Source: Urophycis tenuis
Lineage: Eukaryota; Chordata; Actinopteri; Gadiformes; Phycidae
Length of the DNA stretch: 64,000 bases
Assembly (NCBI GenBank): GCA_036785325.1
Contig: JAXIVH010000025.1
Coordinates: 300,501 to 364,500 of the forward strand
Direction: 5' to 3'
This document shows positions 49,500 through 63,300 of this stretch, piece after piece. The notes beneath the pieces were generated by a model. It saw only the letters and a program-made list of their open reading frames with translations, was not told where the DNA came from and did not search any database. The position numbers were made by a program, and so were the translations under genes. Position 1 is the stretch's first letter. Each line of letters begins with the position of its first letter.

Positions 49500-50590
49500 T
49501 GAAAGGGATACTCCCCTTTGTTTCTTCTCATGCCCCTCCTCTACCCTTGAGCTTCTCCCTAGTCTATATACCTCTCAGAACCCATCTGCCTTTACCTCTC
49601 CTCCCGCATCACACGCTTCCCCCCTCTGGTGTGTGACCGCCCGACATCAGTCTGAGACGTCCATCAGAAAGCTACTCCCCCTCTCTCTCCCCCCCTGTGC
49701 ACGCCCGCCTCCCCCCACCCGCCCGCCCCAGAACCGACGCAAATGATTCAGCAAAGTTGATCAAATTAAAGGGAATCTTCGCAATTGCGTCTGGCTGCTG
49801 CCTCTCCCCGGCACTGCTCTGCATGTCGCTTGCCCTATTGATTATGCTGACACACAGAAAGTGTGTTTATTTCAAAGGGGGCGGGAGGAGCAGACATGTG
49901 ATCTCTCCCGGAGGACTGAGTCTGTGGTTTATTCCCATATCTGTCTCTATCCGGTGTAACACTATGGAGGTCTAGGTTACAGATTCACAGATTCAAATTG
50001 AGAATCAAGTCGTATTTAGACACCGATGGGATGGATGGGAATCATTTCTACGTCATATCGCACACAGTGACGACGGAGGGAAATCAGGCCTCCTCAGGCT
50101 GACGCCTTCCCCACAGAAACACAAGCACAAAACACGTGCGTCATTTGTGTTTCGCCTTTTTCTCCTTTCACGGCGGGGCAGATGTTTGTGAGGTTTGTGA
50201 TCATCAATCATGTCTCATGTGAAATCGATGTGAATATAGGCGATATTGGTAGATGTGATCATATAGCAGCCCATTCACACCCATTCTACGAAACTCCTCC
50301 TTTGCGATGCTAATAGACGATCTGGCGATCCAAACAGTATCATCCTTTGGTTTGCAGAGCCAGGCTTAAAACACCACGTGTGTGGAGAGGTCAGGCCAAT
50401 GTCACACTCCCCAGTGACACTAGAGTGAGCCTTTCCAAAGAATTAATAACACTAATGTTGTCTTTTGTGCGTGCGTATGGTGGGTGTGTGGAGGGGGGGG
50501 TGGGGGTTGTAGTGCCCCTTTCAAATAATTAAACCCCCTTTCCCTCCACCACCACTAAATGCACACAAACACGCACGCGCACACACATGC

Positions 50591-50675
<85 letters not shown>

Positions 50676-53640
50676 GTATGCTAAAAGCCATTAATCTCCT
50701 TTTTGCGCCCTTCCACTCTAAACATATGCATTTTCGATTTAATATAATTCAAAATGCTTGCTGGAAGGAGGTAACAATAAAATATACCAAACAAAGTACA
50801 TGTAAACATACATTGTAAGCCTGTGCTTACGTCAAAATCAATACACGTATCGGTTTGGAAAACGGGGGGCTATCATGACTTGGATTTCCCTTTAAGCAGC
50901 CCACTTATGGACCACCATTTAGAGCACCTAACATTGCCTTTTTTTTTTTTTGCTCAGACAGAACATTGTTGTTGAATTATTCTGTACTTGCTGGCTACAT
51001 TTTTTTGCTTTGTCAAGACGCGCATCATGACGTGACCTAGCCAGAATTTATTAATAAATGATTATCATTTTGAGGTGGGGTCCATTTAGTGTACGTCTCT
51101 GATTACTTGGGGATTACTTGGGGGAAAAGAAAGTGAATTGAACACTGATTGCAGATTAGAGGTAATGGATACATTAAAAGACTGTGGGAAAAAGTACCAA
51201 GTTCCCGTATTGCTAAACATGTCAAACAAAACGATCAGCGCATGTTTAGCAAGACATGGCAAGACATAAATAGATAAAAATCTAGTATCAGCCTTGTCAC
51301 ACTGCCTCTCGCTTAAGTGGCTTAGTTCATATCCACTCGCACACATACCATTGATAAATGCCCCTGCATTGTTTGCCTCATAAAGTTATATTTGAAAAAG
51401 CTGCATGAGCCAGAAAATGCTAACATTTTTGCTAGTTCAGCCAGTGGAAACATGCGTTATGATTTCACCATGAAGTATTTATCAGTTATTCGGATGCTTT
51501 CCATTGCGTCTGCGGTCCTGTTCCCCTTCCTCCCTCACCACCCGGCTGAGGGACGATGACATGAATGCTGCTCCCTGTGAGGGTCAAGATGTTGGAGGAG
51601 GATGAGCAAATCAGACATCCATCACCTCTTAAAAACCTCTGTCACCGAGAGCAGGTCAGACGTCCATCACCTCTTAAAAACCTCTGTCACCGAGAGCAGC
51701 TCTTCTCCAGAAAGCTCCTTCAAACTCTTTTTGTCCGTCTACTTTACAAATTGAGACAGGGTTGGAGGCAATGGGCCAGGTCCTCAGTATGGATTCATCC
51801 CATTTGAGCAAGGGTGTTTCATTGTCAGGGCGTCCTGGTCCTTGACGCAGTGAGTTTAGGGTTTTCCTTCGGCTTCCCCAAAGAAGACTGCAATGTTTCT
51901 AGGTCAGGGTGCCTCTGTTGCTCCTGCATTAATTATAGAATGGACCAAACATGGCGGCATGCAAAACACATTTTAAGTGTGTGCCTGGACACCTGCCTCC
52001 AACATGGTGGCCTTTGGACACAAGGAAAATCAATTTCTCTTCTGTTTTCCCCCCAATTTCAGTTCCAACCTCTGCACTATTGTTTGGGGTTGTGGGCAGT
52101 GGTAAAGGCCGAGCAGCCCGGCACCTTCAGCATGCTGAGATGAGCAGGTCAGACAGTTAGGAGATGTCTTAGTGGATAGTTCCATAATCACCACTTACAA
52201 CAGAGAGTGGCCGGCTCTAAGGCCCAGGCCTTATTCCAGCTTCCTGTCTTTCCCACACACAAAGCGACATAAAGAATCACCAGTTGGGGTATGGTCAAGT
52301 CATTTCTTACAAATGGCTCTTTTCAAAGAAATTAAAATGCAATTCATTCAAATCATTTAACAAATCTTTTTTTTTTTTTTTTCATATTTAATTTGTTATA
52401 TCCTGTTTCTTTTTTTTTTGTATACGGTATTTCTAAATCTACCGAAGCTATATGCCATAGCAGATTCCTTGTATGGGGAAGGCATAGAAAACAACTCTTT
52501 CTGAAGGTGCATTTCATTCACATCATTTTATAGAGTTCTTCTTCTTGGCCAGAAGACCAGCTGTCAATCAGCTTGGGTTTCCCTGTCCCATGGACATGGT
52601 GTCTTGTGTCTGTAGATACTGGGTTCATTTAGGTCACTTAATGCTACAACTATGCCCAAGGCATGGTCGGGTTGTCATAGCAACCCACCTGCTCGCACTG
52701 GCCAGTTCAGTTTGGAGTTAGTAGCACATATCCAGAGCCTTTGATAAATCAGAACACTTGTCAATATTACGGAGAGAAAAAAACGCCAAGGATATTACAA
52801 ACATACATTGAACAGTTATCAATTTATATCTTACCATCTCTACAACAATATCCAGAGTATTGATTTCTAACATTGGGACATGGTCATTTTTCAGCTTGCA
52901 TCCTGTGATAAAGCATTTAAATGAAATAATAATTTGCAGTAATGACCTAGTTGGGATGTTGATGGCTTGTATTTATTTTTCATTTCCCCCTGGCCAACCT
53001 CAAAATGGTGGCATTAGACGTATCTCTGAGCACTTACTTTCAGAGCACTTATATTAAAATCAAGATCCTCTCCTCACAAATAACAACCACTCATCATTTA
53101 CTGGCATTTGTCTTTCATCAAGTGACTCAAGCATCTTCATTGATGTGATTATCAGATATAATAACTAAGTATTATTAGCATGCAAGTTGGATCAAGTTCA
53201 CTCCTTGCAGCCCTGACTGAACGTACTGAACGTCCCTAGTTAAGATAAGCGTAAATCTGACGAGGACCAATCAATGCAGGCTTTGCATGTGGTTTATCAT
53301 GTCTCTCTTTCCACCTCCGTCTCTAAAGACATTCATGTTGGGGTAATCACTGCTCCACTGTCAAAGAGCAGTGATATGCATAGACAAACACAAACACACA
53401 AAACAAACATTTGGATTACTTTAATGTGAAGTCTCCATGCATGCCTACAGTATAGTTGGCACAAAGCAAAAAATACATTTGATCTATTTCAATAAAAAAT
53501 TATAAACAATGACATATATGACCATGACGTAACAAAATCAGCAAAGCATACACAGCAGAGCATCGGATACTTCTTTTCACATTTTTGTGTAAAAAGAAAA
53601 GAAATGTTGAAAAATGGGCAATATGGTGCACTGGCTCCTC
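49500..53640. other. Intergenic region between the neuregulin and il6st genes
   Basis: No coding exon was recognised on either strand. It holds a long (AC)n at about 50570-50673, a 45-bp tandem duplication (51611-51699, two copies), T-rich tracts near 52370 and scattered AT-rich unique sequence. The last few hundred bases next to 53650 are probably the il6st 3' UTR. Confidence 0.6.
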
Positions 53641-53650
53641 TTTTTGACCC

Positions 53651-54325
53651 TTACTGCGGCCTGTAGCTGCCCAACTTAGTCATGCAGCGGGAGGCTGGCA
53701 CGGCTTCCAGTAATTCCGTGCTCGCCGCTGCTTCTCTACCTCCAGACTGCTGACACGCCTCATCTAGTGGCCAGAACCTGAGTAAGAGCGAGCTATCCTG
53801 TTCCCCCGGTGCCCCGTTCTCTGCACAGTTTGTACCCCCCGGCCTGAAGGCTGAACTCCGGTAGCCGGTGCCGGGGGAGAGGTGGCGAGACTGTCCGCTC
53901 GTCCCCAGGACGTCGCCGCCGCCGTCCTCCGAGTCCAGCAGTGGCTGCGTGGACTCGGAGCGGCTGAAGGAGGGGGGCTGCTGCTGCTGGTGCTGGTGCT
54001 GCTGCTGCTGGTGGTGCTGGGAGTGCTGCAGCAGGGCCCCAGGGTTCTGGCCCTTGTAGCCTTGCGACGCCACCACCGAGGAGTACTGGACCACGCCCGC
54101 CGCGGTTTCCCCGGGGTCCCCGCCCTCGTCGCTGTCCGACGCGCTCTGGCGCGGCGAGGACATGCACGAGGAGTCGCCGATGCCGCTGCTGTGCTCCTCC
54201 GAGAGGTACTTGTCCTTCTTCAGCGCTAGGCCGGCCTTGTCTTCCTCAAACACCGAGCCCCCGTCCAGGGTGGCCACCTCCACCACGCTCAGGTCCACCA
54301 GGGCGTTCTCCATCGGCGTGTCGCT
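53651..54325 (-). CDS. il6st: il6st terminal exon: cytoplasmic signalling tail
   Basis: 224 codons plus stop, starting SDTPMENALVDLSVVEVATL. It aligns with human gp130 through the EHSSGIG serine block, the QYSSVV docking site and the SRSESTQPLLDSE di-leucine signal. A Gln/His-rich insert (HSQHHQQQQHQHQQQQ) sits just before the di-leucine signal. After it the sequence is shorter and poorly conserved, ending SYRPQ. Human gp130 has four distal YxxQ sites; two are seen here. Confidence 0.9.
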   Translation of the reverse strand, partial: SDTPMENALVDLSVVEVATLDGGSVFEEDKAGLALKKDKYLSEEHSSGIGDSSCMSSPRQSASDSDEGGDPGETAAGVVQYSSVVASQGYKGQNPGALLQHSQHHQQQQHQHQQQQPPSFSRSESTQPLLDSEDGGGDVLGTSGQSRHLSPGTGYRSSAFRPGGTNCAENGAPGEQDSSLLLRFWPLDEACQQSGGREAAASTELLEAVPASRCMTKLGSYRPQ

Positions 54326-57300
54326 CTGTGGCGGGAGGAATGTGTCACGGCGGTCACTCGCTGCTCTGCAAAAACCTCATTGAACCTCCCCAGACTAGAG
54401 CCAGCTCTCTGAACAGGGTTCAGACCTCCCCAGACTAGAGCCAGCTCTCTGAACAGGGTTCAGACCTCCCCAGACTAGAGCCAGCTCTCTGAACAGGGTT
54501 CAGACCTCCCCAGACTAGAGCCAGCTCTCTGAACAGGGTTCAGACCTCCCCAGACTAGAGCCAGCTCTCTGAACAGGGTTCAGAGCTCCCCAGACTAGAG
54601 CCAGCTCTCTGAACAGGGTTCAGACCTCCCCAGACTAGAGCCAGCTCTCTGAACAGGGTTCGGAGCTCCCCAGCCTAGAGCCAGCTCTCTGAACAGGTTC
54701 AGAGCTCCCCAGCCTAGAGCCAGCTCTCTGAACACGGTTCAGAGCTCCCCAGCCTAGAGCCAGCTCTCTGAACACGGTTCAGAGCTCCCCAGACTACAGC
54801 TCTCTGAACAGGGTTCAGACCTCCCCAGACTACAGCTCTCTGAACACGGTTCGGAGCTACCCAGCCTACAGCTCTCTGAACAGGGTTCAGACCTCCCCAG
54901 ACTAGAGCCAGCTCTCTGAACAGGGTTCGGAGCAAGGCTGGGATTTCAATGTTTTTCATTTCTTTTTGATTATCAGATTCAATTATGTTGATTCCTTAAA
55001 TCCTGAGATCGATTCAAAAATATATTAACAAAATCTGAATGGAATAGATTGGGGAAATGTGTGGCGATACCCAGCCCTAGTTGAAGTGATGAGTCTTAGC
55101 TGGATAAGGGTATGTACTCAAACTGAAGACACAGATCCTCTCTGGATTCCGGATAGCGAGTTTCATCATTATATGTTTAAAGAGTACAAAACTTTTGTCT
55201 TGACAATGTTACAAATGAAGCTTGATATTGGTTATTATATCTCATTGAGCTTTACACAGTAGCACGTTGAATGCTTATGTCAACTAAATGTAAACAATTA
55301 GTTGCTTTTTTTTTTAAATAAATGCATGAATTTCACAAACTTTGTTTCTTACATTCAACTGGAAATCAGGAGACCAGCTTCCAATCCCGCTATGGCCAGG
55401 ATTTGGAATTGTCGGCCAAAACCTACTTTTGATCCTGCAGAAGACACAGGAGTGTTACAATGTTATAACGCCGTAAAAAAAACAACAACCCACACACACT
55501 CCTTAAAGCAGCATTATGCAACAATATTCAAACATTCTCCCGTACGTCTGGGATGAACAGCCGGGAGGAAAATGGGAACAGAATGCGTCAAGCAACTTGT
55601 TGGAGCCCACTGGCAACGCGTCTCCTACAGCAACACGCTGCTCCTCGGTCCTAGTGTCTATCAAAATGGGGCGTGGCCCGGCGGCGGGCCACGCCCCATT
55701 TTGATAGACAAAACTCAGCACTAATGAAAAGCAGTAGTAGTAGCACTGCAGTACTAGATCCACGCATGACACCGTTGGCACGCCAGACGCTCGTTGCCAG
55801 GAATCCCACTCCTCCGTCAAAAGAGCTGCAAAGCAAGTCATTCACGACGGATGGGTGGCAGGCATTTTGCCAAACCTCCCAACAAAGAAGCCGTCAATGG
55901 CCCACCGTTTCTTTGAGTTTAACCCCAATTGTCGCAGCATTTTGTTCGCTCAATGCTTTTAACAGTACAGCGCATGAAGGCATTGTAGCAATAACGCCTA
56001 TAGATATTCCAATACTGGTAAATACATTTGTGATTCCTTGGTTGTGACTTAATGACACACTCCCCTCTCCTGAGGGGAGACCAGTTGAGAACCATTGCTC
56101 TAAATAGAGCATTTCAGCGCTCTATTTCAGTACAAATTTAATTCACTTTTTGCATGTATTTGATGTGTGAGAAGTGGAACTATTTTAAGCCAAATATACA
56201 AAATGGGCGTAATGTTGCTTTAAAAAAGGGGGCGCAAAAAGGTTTTTTGGGGGACATCATCACATTTAACTTGCAGGTTACTGGGTGAAGGAAAAGTTGT
56301 GGAAAAGTAACACTTACGAGTCTCTTTTGTAAAACCACACAAGCAATCCGCATATAACCAGACCCAGGAATCCAAGGCAAAATCCAAGCAGGATACCCGT
56401 TGTCTGCCATGGTGCTGAAACAAAAACAATTGCATTTATATATCCATATATACTTTATTCATCCCACAGCAGGGACATTTAGGGAGTAAGACAGGAAAAA
56501 ATGAATCAGTTTTTTCTCAAGTCTGTTTTTATATATATATATACATAAACAGATTTGAGCGCAGAATTCAAACAGCACTACAAAATCTTGACACCCAAAT
56601 AGTGAACAGTAAAGTGAGGGAGTGAGCGATTTCAGACACAGCCCAAAAGTAATCTTACATAGTAAATGAACATTATTTCAAACTCAGGGTTCATTTCTAA
56701 ATATACAGTATAGTAGTAAGTCCATATTTACCATATTTCACAGTGTTGAACAGATGCTCTGAGCTGGTGATCGAGCCTCCAGCTGTCGACGCCGTAACCG
56801 TGACCCGGTACCTGGTGCTTGGTATCAATTTTTTCATATTGTATGAATAGGTGTCACCTGACAGTGGTATGACTGCAAATTAACAAGCACAGTTCACAGT
56901 CAGTTATATATTAAAGTTCATATTCATATTCAAGTTTTAAGGGGCTTAACATAATATCAAGGCAACAAACGTATGTTCTACTTTCAGTCAGTCAGAACAA
57001 AGTTGAGTTTGTTTATACAGCACCGTTCAGCACAAAATGCCATGACAAATTTTTGGCACAACCCTATAGCCTTCACATATATCATGTATTTGTAACTCTA
57101 TACATTTATGATAATGTATTAAATATAGCAATGTCACAACAGCGTTAGTGAAAAATGGTTTCTATAGCAGGAAGGCACCTTAAAGCAAAGTAAATAATGC
57201 AAAGTACAAGATATCGACGCCCCACAAAACACGCAAAATACAGATACAAATCTGGACCATACGCGCAACAACTTGTAGCTCGTAGGTCTTCTTTCAAGTT

Positions 57301-60300
57301 CAAAACATGGCCTGGGCAAGATGCTAGCGAGCTGCAGTCTGGGTAATGCAAGTACGAGCTTCTGGCAAATAAACCCGAGGGGGAAATAAAAGGCAGCAGT
57401 CTATAGCTGCGCTGTATAGATTCACTCCATTAGCATTCTGTATAAGACGATACTGCAGCTATGTCTCCTGTGGAACAAAGGGGATACTTAAGGCCAAGAG
57501 TGAAATACATTGCCCCTTGTTCGTCCTCAGCGCTTACTTCAGTAGGAACACAGAAAGGCTTTCAGGGCGGCGGCATTTTGGTTCCAGAACTTGATTTTTG
57601 TACATGTACAAAAATCAGTGCTGTCATTTGTACATGATATAAACACACAACCTACACAGATAACAATGATGCACACATTACGGCACGCTGATCATGTCTG
57701 TCAGGTTCTTACCATGCGTGTGGCCTTTAGTGGAATAAATTATTGTGTAGTTAACTATGAAGCCGCGTCGTCTTTCTAGAGGAATCTCGTTCCATTCCAC
57801 CACTGCCTCGTTGCTTCTAAGGTGTTTAATCTTCACCACAGGAGCCTCTAATGGAGCTGAAAAAAGACACAGAGTAAATAACCAAAACCTCTTCCAGTAA
57901 AATGTGTCAAAGATGAAATTATAACTGTTCTCAAGAGTGACTATTTTCAACAACATTGAACACCTCCATACATACTTAAAAACTTACAATGCATACTACA
58001 AATGCAAACTACAAAACACAAAACAATATGATTACAAAGAAGACATACTTCTCCAGTGATTATCCACTGATAATTTATTATGTATTTATTTAAAGGTATA
58101 ATATCGGAAACATTTGGCTAGGGTACAGCAGGTCGAACCCTAACCTTAAAATAAAATAATCGATTACATTTAATACACAGAAACACAAAATACACACACA
58201 CACACACACACACAGAAACACACATAGAAACACACTGTGTTGTGAGCTTCTCGCATTTCTTGTGTTATGAAATTGACCCGTGTAACATGGTAACATCAAT
58301 GATCCTCTTCCAAGAGACAACAACCTACAACACATAAGAGATTCATTCAAACGTAATACTCTCTCTCACCTCCTTGTTCCAAGTAGGCTGCTACAGTAGC
58401 CGCCTGTCCAACCCACTCAGAGTACAACGGGTACACAGACACGTTGTATAATGTAAAATTCTCCAGGTCTCCTGACGAAAAAACAAAACGCCATGAAGCC
58501 AGCGAAATACAGATGGAATCTTTGCGCGACTTGCAACATTTTCAAAATGGAGCCACGGGCTTAATTACCTCTGATGACCGTTTTTGATGAGTGCAAGGGC
58601 TCCCTCTGCCAGTCCTTCTCTTTGCCACTCCCCCATACCCACTCCACTACATACTCTGTCACTCGCACAGTTGAAGGGTTGGGCGGCTGCCACTGAATCT
58701 CTAACTGGCCCTCACGGCTGGACCACTCGAGGTCGTTTACAGGCGGAGGCCCTGAATAACACGCAAAAAGAGCACAGATACACAGGATGGAATCATACAT
58801 CAAATTACAAAAAGTGCAAAACCCACAGGGTATTAATATTAGACATGTTAACCGGGGGGGTATGTAGAAATTAAAACATAATGATATACCAGGTGTGATA
58901 ACTCTGTCAAAAAAAAATGAGTTTTCGTATATGTTCAGGGGGTTAAAATCTACGTCAAAGATCCCCAAATAACAAAAACAATAGGGACCTCGTCCTGTTT
59001 CACAGGCTCGGTCCCTAAATATAATATAACATAAAATACAGCATCAAACATAAAAAGCGTTGTGTCTGAGGCATCAGTCTCTTACTGGTTCTGTTGATTT
59101 TTAACTTGGCCATGGGAGAATGTCCCTCAGAATTGTAGGCGACAACTTCGGCGTAGACGATCCGTTTTGACGGCTCAATCTGTCCCAGATCAACAGGGTT
59201 CCTTCGATACAACTTCCACCCAGTGTTTGTATCGTTCATCTTGACCGTCTGCGATGGCCCGCTTTGCATCTTTATGTCATAGTGTGTGATCCTGCCGTTG
59301 GACAATTCAGGCTCCTAACAAATAAAAGCAATAGAAATGTTGAGTAAAAATATATCATATAATAATGATCGTTTAGAATCTACGCAGAAATGGATAACAA
59401 CGGTGGACTAGTGAGAAACCTTCAGCTAGATAAAGCTTTCCCATCAAAGTGTTAACCATCTCATGGCAGGTCTACATTTTCTTTGGAGGCCAGCAGTTAA
59501 GAAACCTCTGCAGTGGCAACACAGTTAGATTATAAACAAAAAAGCAACACATTCCTGTCAGAGACTTGGGCTGCATGGTGGTCTATCAAGACAGCACATT
59601 GGTGTCTTCTATTGGTATCATATATTTGTAACGTTACTGGTCACCATCATGACCCGCTGGGCTGGACGGTCGGTGTTGTGCCTGAACACCATGGTCTACT
59701 TGTGGTACTGGTGCCACTAATGGTTTCATCTGGTGGCATCCTAACAATTCGCACCCCTTTATTTCCATTCCCATTTCCAATAGAACTGCTATTAACCGCT
59801 CTGTCACAGTTATACGCATGTCCTTTGTCAGTGTATTTCAATTATTTATTTATTTATTTATTTTTTTTAAATAAAAAAGTATGGTGAAGAGAGGGGAAGA
59901 CATGCAGCACATGACTGTGGGGCTGGCAGGAGTCAAACCCGGGTCACCGTCAAACACCAAGCCTTAGCGGTGGGCTGCTGGGGCGCCGCCCTTCTAACAG
60001 AGCTCGCTTGAGACAAATTGGGTTATTTATTTACTCTTTTTCAATGCACAGGGTGTCTCTTTAATTATCGTTTCACTGCCACTGCTTTGTCGTCTCTCGC
60101 CTCCCCCCGCGGCATCATTCCACGCTGACGACTCGTCCTGGCCATCCCTCACACAGAGCAGTCAGGCCGCCGTCGTGGCCGCCGCGTGTGTCGACGGGAA
60201 CCGAGGCGGCTCGTATTCCTAACCATTAGCGCTCACGCGGGCGCCGCGGCGCCGCTCAATAGCATCCGGCTCAAGACCACCACCACCCGTCATCGCCCTT

Positions 60301-63300
60301 CATCGCCCATCACCGTACACACAGGGCCAGACCCTTTCTGCTGCCGCACGCAGAGCACCATGACATGACCAGACGGAGCAACATCTCAAGGAAAACATCT
60401 CCATTTGCCACTTGGGATGAGGGGTGCTTTCATTCTCAAATAATAATAGTCAATTGTCAAGAACGTCAAATTGTCAAATTTTCTCATGTGATTTGATGGT
60501 TGATTTGTTATTCACCTTGCAAAATATATGAAGCATCGGCTTTTTTGTGCCTTCGTTACTGGAGAGGGTCCACCATAAGTCTGGTTTACTGTTTGGACCT
60601 AGATTTTTTAAAAACAGCAAAAGCACACAAAAATACAAACATTTATCTTGAAAAATATCGGGGCCGTCAATCTATTATACATAATACGTAATGCAAATGT
60701 TAGTAATATCACTAGAAAATACTAGTTTCTAGCAAATACTTTTTTTCCCATGAACAGTACATCAAATTATACAATTAGGACATTGGGTAAATTAATACTC
60801 ATTATTTTGGTTTGGTTGGAGTGCTTTCACTTGTAGAAATTTGACTAAATAGATAGATAGATCAACTTTATTTATCCCGGACAGGAAATTTGGTATTTCA
60901 TACTTTCAAATTAAAATCCATTTGAAAATATGAAAGCTGTCAAAAATGATTATATAATATAATAAATTTGAAGAAAAACCCAACTAGTATGCTTGAGCAT
61001 GCGTTATTGCATCACAACGCCAGTCCAGTTAACATTGATATTTGAGTTTGTCTGAGGTCCGTTTCCATGGATGTGGAATCCATTTTACCATCATTGCAGT
61101 ACAACCTGCCGTGATCAAGCAGTTGGCTATATGCTCTGCACGCTCCAAAATGATATTGAATCAATGAGGTGATATTGCCGAGGTGCATTTCTGAGACTGT
61201 CCCCGGAACTTTGTTGTAGAGTTCCCCATGCATGCACAGGACTAGCTGTTCAGCCTAATAGTAACGCAAAATAACCTTTTTTTAATTCATGTCTATAAGA
61301 CTGGAGTCCTATTTGAGGTGAGCAAATAAATATTGCATGCTGCATTGGGTTCGCGCTACACCTGTTTTGTTCTGTTGTTGATATGATTTTAGTTTTGTTC
61401 ATTTAGTTTTGCCACCATTACGAGGGAAAATTCGCTCTCTGTATGCTTCAGGGTACGACTAGACAATTTGTTTGAGTATACCAAGGATATGTCCCACTCT
61501 GAACTGGTAATACTTACGGGCTTCTGGTGTCCTTGCAGAGGCATTGTTACTCCAATCACTCCAATAACCAAAGCCCTCTAGATATATTTTGCATCGCACT
61601 TGAGTGACGTAGTATGTGTACGGTTTGAGGGATTGTATTCTAAAAGACTGGATATCACTCGCAGTGTCCGCAAGTGGCACCTGAAAGACAACCCAATTAC
61701 GCTGCAATTACAGAAGAATTTTCAAACCCTTTGAAATTCCATATTCTATGTACAATTATAAGACACACATACACACATATACCATGAATGAAAGAACAGT
61801 CAAATTTACCTCAAACCACGTATGAGAGTAAAGTGAGCTGTATCTGATTTGATAAATCAGTTTCACATATGCCTTTTCAATGGCCGGCGTCCAGGTTATT
61901 AGAAGTGATGTAGAAAAATTGCGATTCTCACTGATGAGTTTCACATTTGATGGTGGGTTTGTTTTCACTGTAGAGGAGCATCAAGCCATTATGAAATACC
62001 CAACAGCAACCTAACACACACACACACACACACTTTTCTGTTGCAATCTGTCACAATTGGAGTTCTGACCACACAGCGGACCTACGTAAATGTTTTCCTT
62101 AGAACGTGAACTCTGATCTGTTAAAACAGTCAGTACGTTTACATGCAGCAAGAAATTCGAATTTCTAATCGTATAAGACATCGTTCGGACTTTTTAAGTG
62201 CATGTAAACACCTTAATCCGACCTACTTCGGACCTACTTCGGACCTATTTCGGACATCTAAAATCGGATAACTACACCTGGATAATTCGATCATAGTCGG
62301 ACTTTTAACGGCATGTATACTCAGCAATCGGATCTGAATCGGATTTTGCATTCTGCGCACGCGCAGTGCCATTCTGCACATGCGCAGCGCCACATAGCGT
62401 CCAGAGTCAGCCCATGCTCCGGCTGTTAATCCGTTTCTCTGAACGGCATGTATACTCGGACAAGTGATCCGGTCTTACGCATGTCATTATCTGATCCGAT
62501 CAGAAATTCGAATTTCTTGCTGCATGTAAACGTACTGAGTGTGTTGATCTTGCTTAGTTCATTTGCTTATAACTGTGTTACGAGTAACTGCAGGTTTATT
62601 GATCCCTTATTATTATTTATGTTCAATAAATAGATAGAGAGATAAATATCTATCTACCAACTGTAACACTGCAAATAATATGGCATGATTGTATATTTTA
62701 TGAAGTTACATCTCATTAGCAGTCATTTACATATAGAGCATTCAACCAAAGTCTCAGGTGGACACATTTGACCATCAGCAATTAATAACCCACAAACACT
62801 GTCAATTAATACGCAGCAGATTGCATGCGACTCACCAAACTGTTCGGCCTCGGTTTGCAGAACGTCCGACTGCACTTTTCCGAGGGCATTCTCGGATTCC
62901 ACCCAAACTTTAAGCTCCAGGTGATGAGGGAAGAGCTCCAGTGTTAGTTGCCCACTGTTTCCATTTCCATTTCCATGCTTTTTGTTGTCACTGTTGAAAA
63001 GTATTGATGAATAGGAGATGCTACTATTAGAGATGTTTCATTGCTTTTCAAGGTGATGGACCAAAAGTTGATGCTGACATTTACTGTAAATAATGAATTT
63101 TCTATACACAGCATGAAACCTAACTAGCAAAATGTCAATAACATAATTTCTTTTGAATCTAGTTTTAACTTGGAACATTTGCAATTAATGAATAAGTTCA
63201 TTAGATAAACCATTACATATTTGAATCAAATCTAATGTTAAGACAAGATGTGTATGAACAATAAGGAAACTCTGCAGACTAAATCAAAACAGAATGCCTC

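Noticed and set aside
49152..49531. ORFs across the (GA)n tract upstream of neuregulin
   Set aside because: They depend on the repeat, lack homology and lie in the expected 5' flank.
53793..54167. ORFs in other frames of the il6st tail exon
   Set aside because: They are shadows of the GC-rich coding exon. The correct frame matches gp130 motifs.
54384..54933. CRISPR-like array of 40-bp repeats
   Set aside because: Units are directly abutting without unique spacers, so it is a minisatellite in a vertebrate intron.
55656..55709. MicroRNA precursor
   Set aside because: The stem is perfect, short and inside a transposon-like element, unlike a typical miRNA hairpin with bulges and a larger loop.
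61012..61233. A 73-codon minus-strand ORF inside il6st
   Set aside because: The D3-D4 join is already complete and phase-correct through 61518 and 60598, and the ORF has no recognisable domain or suitable splice borders.
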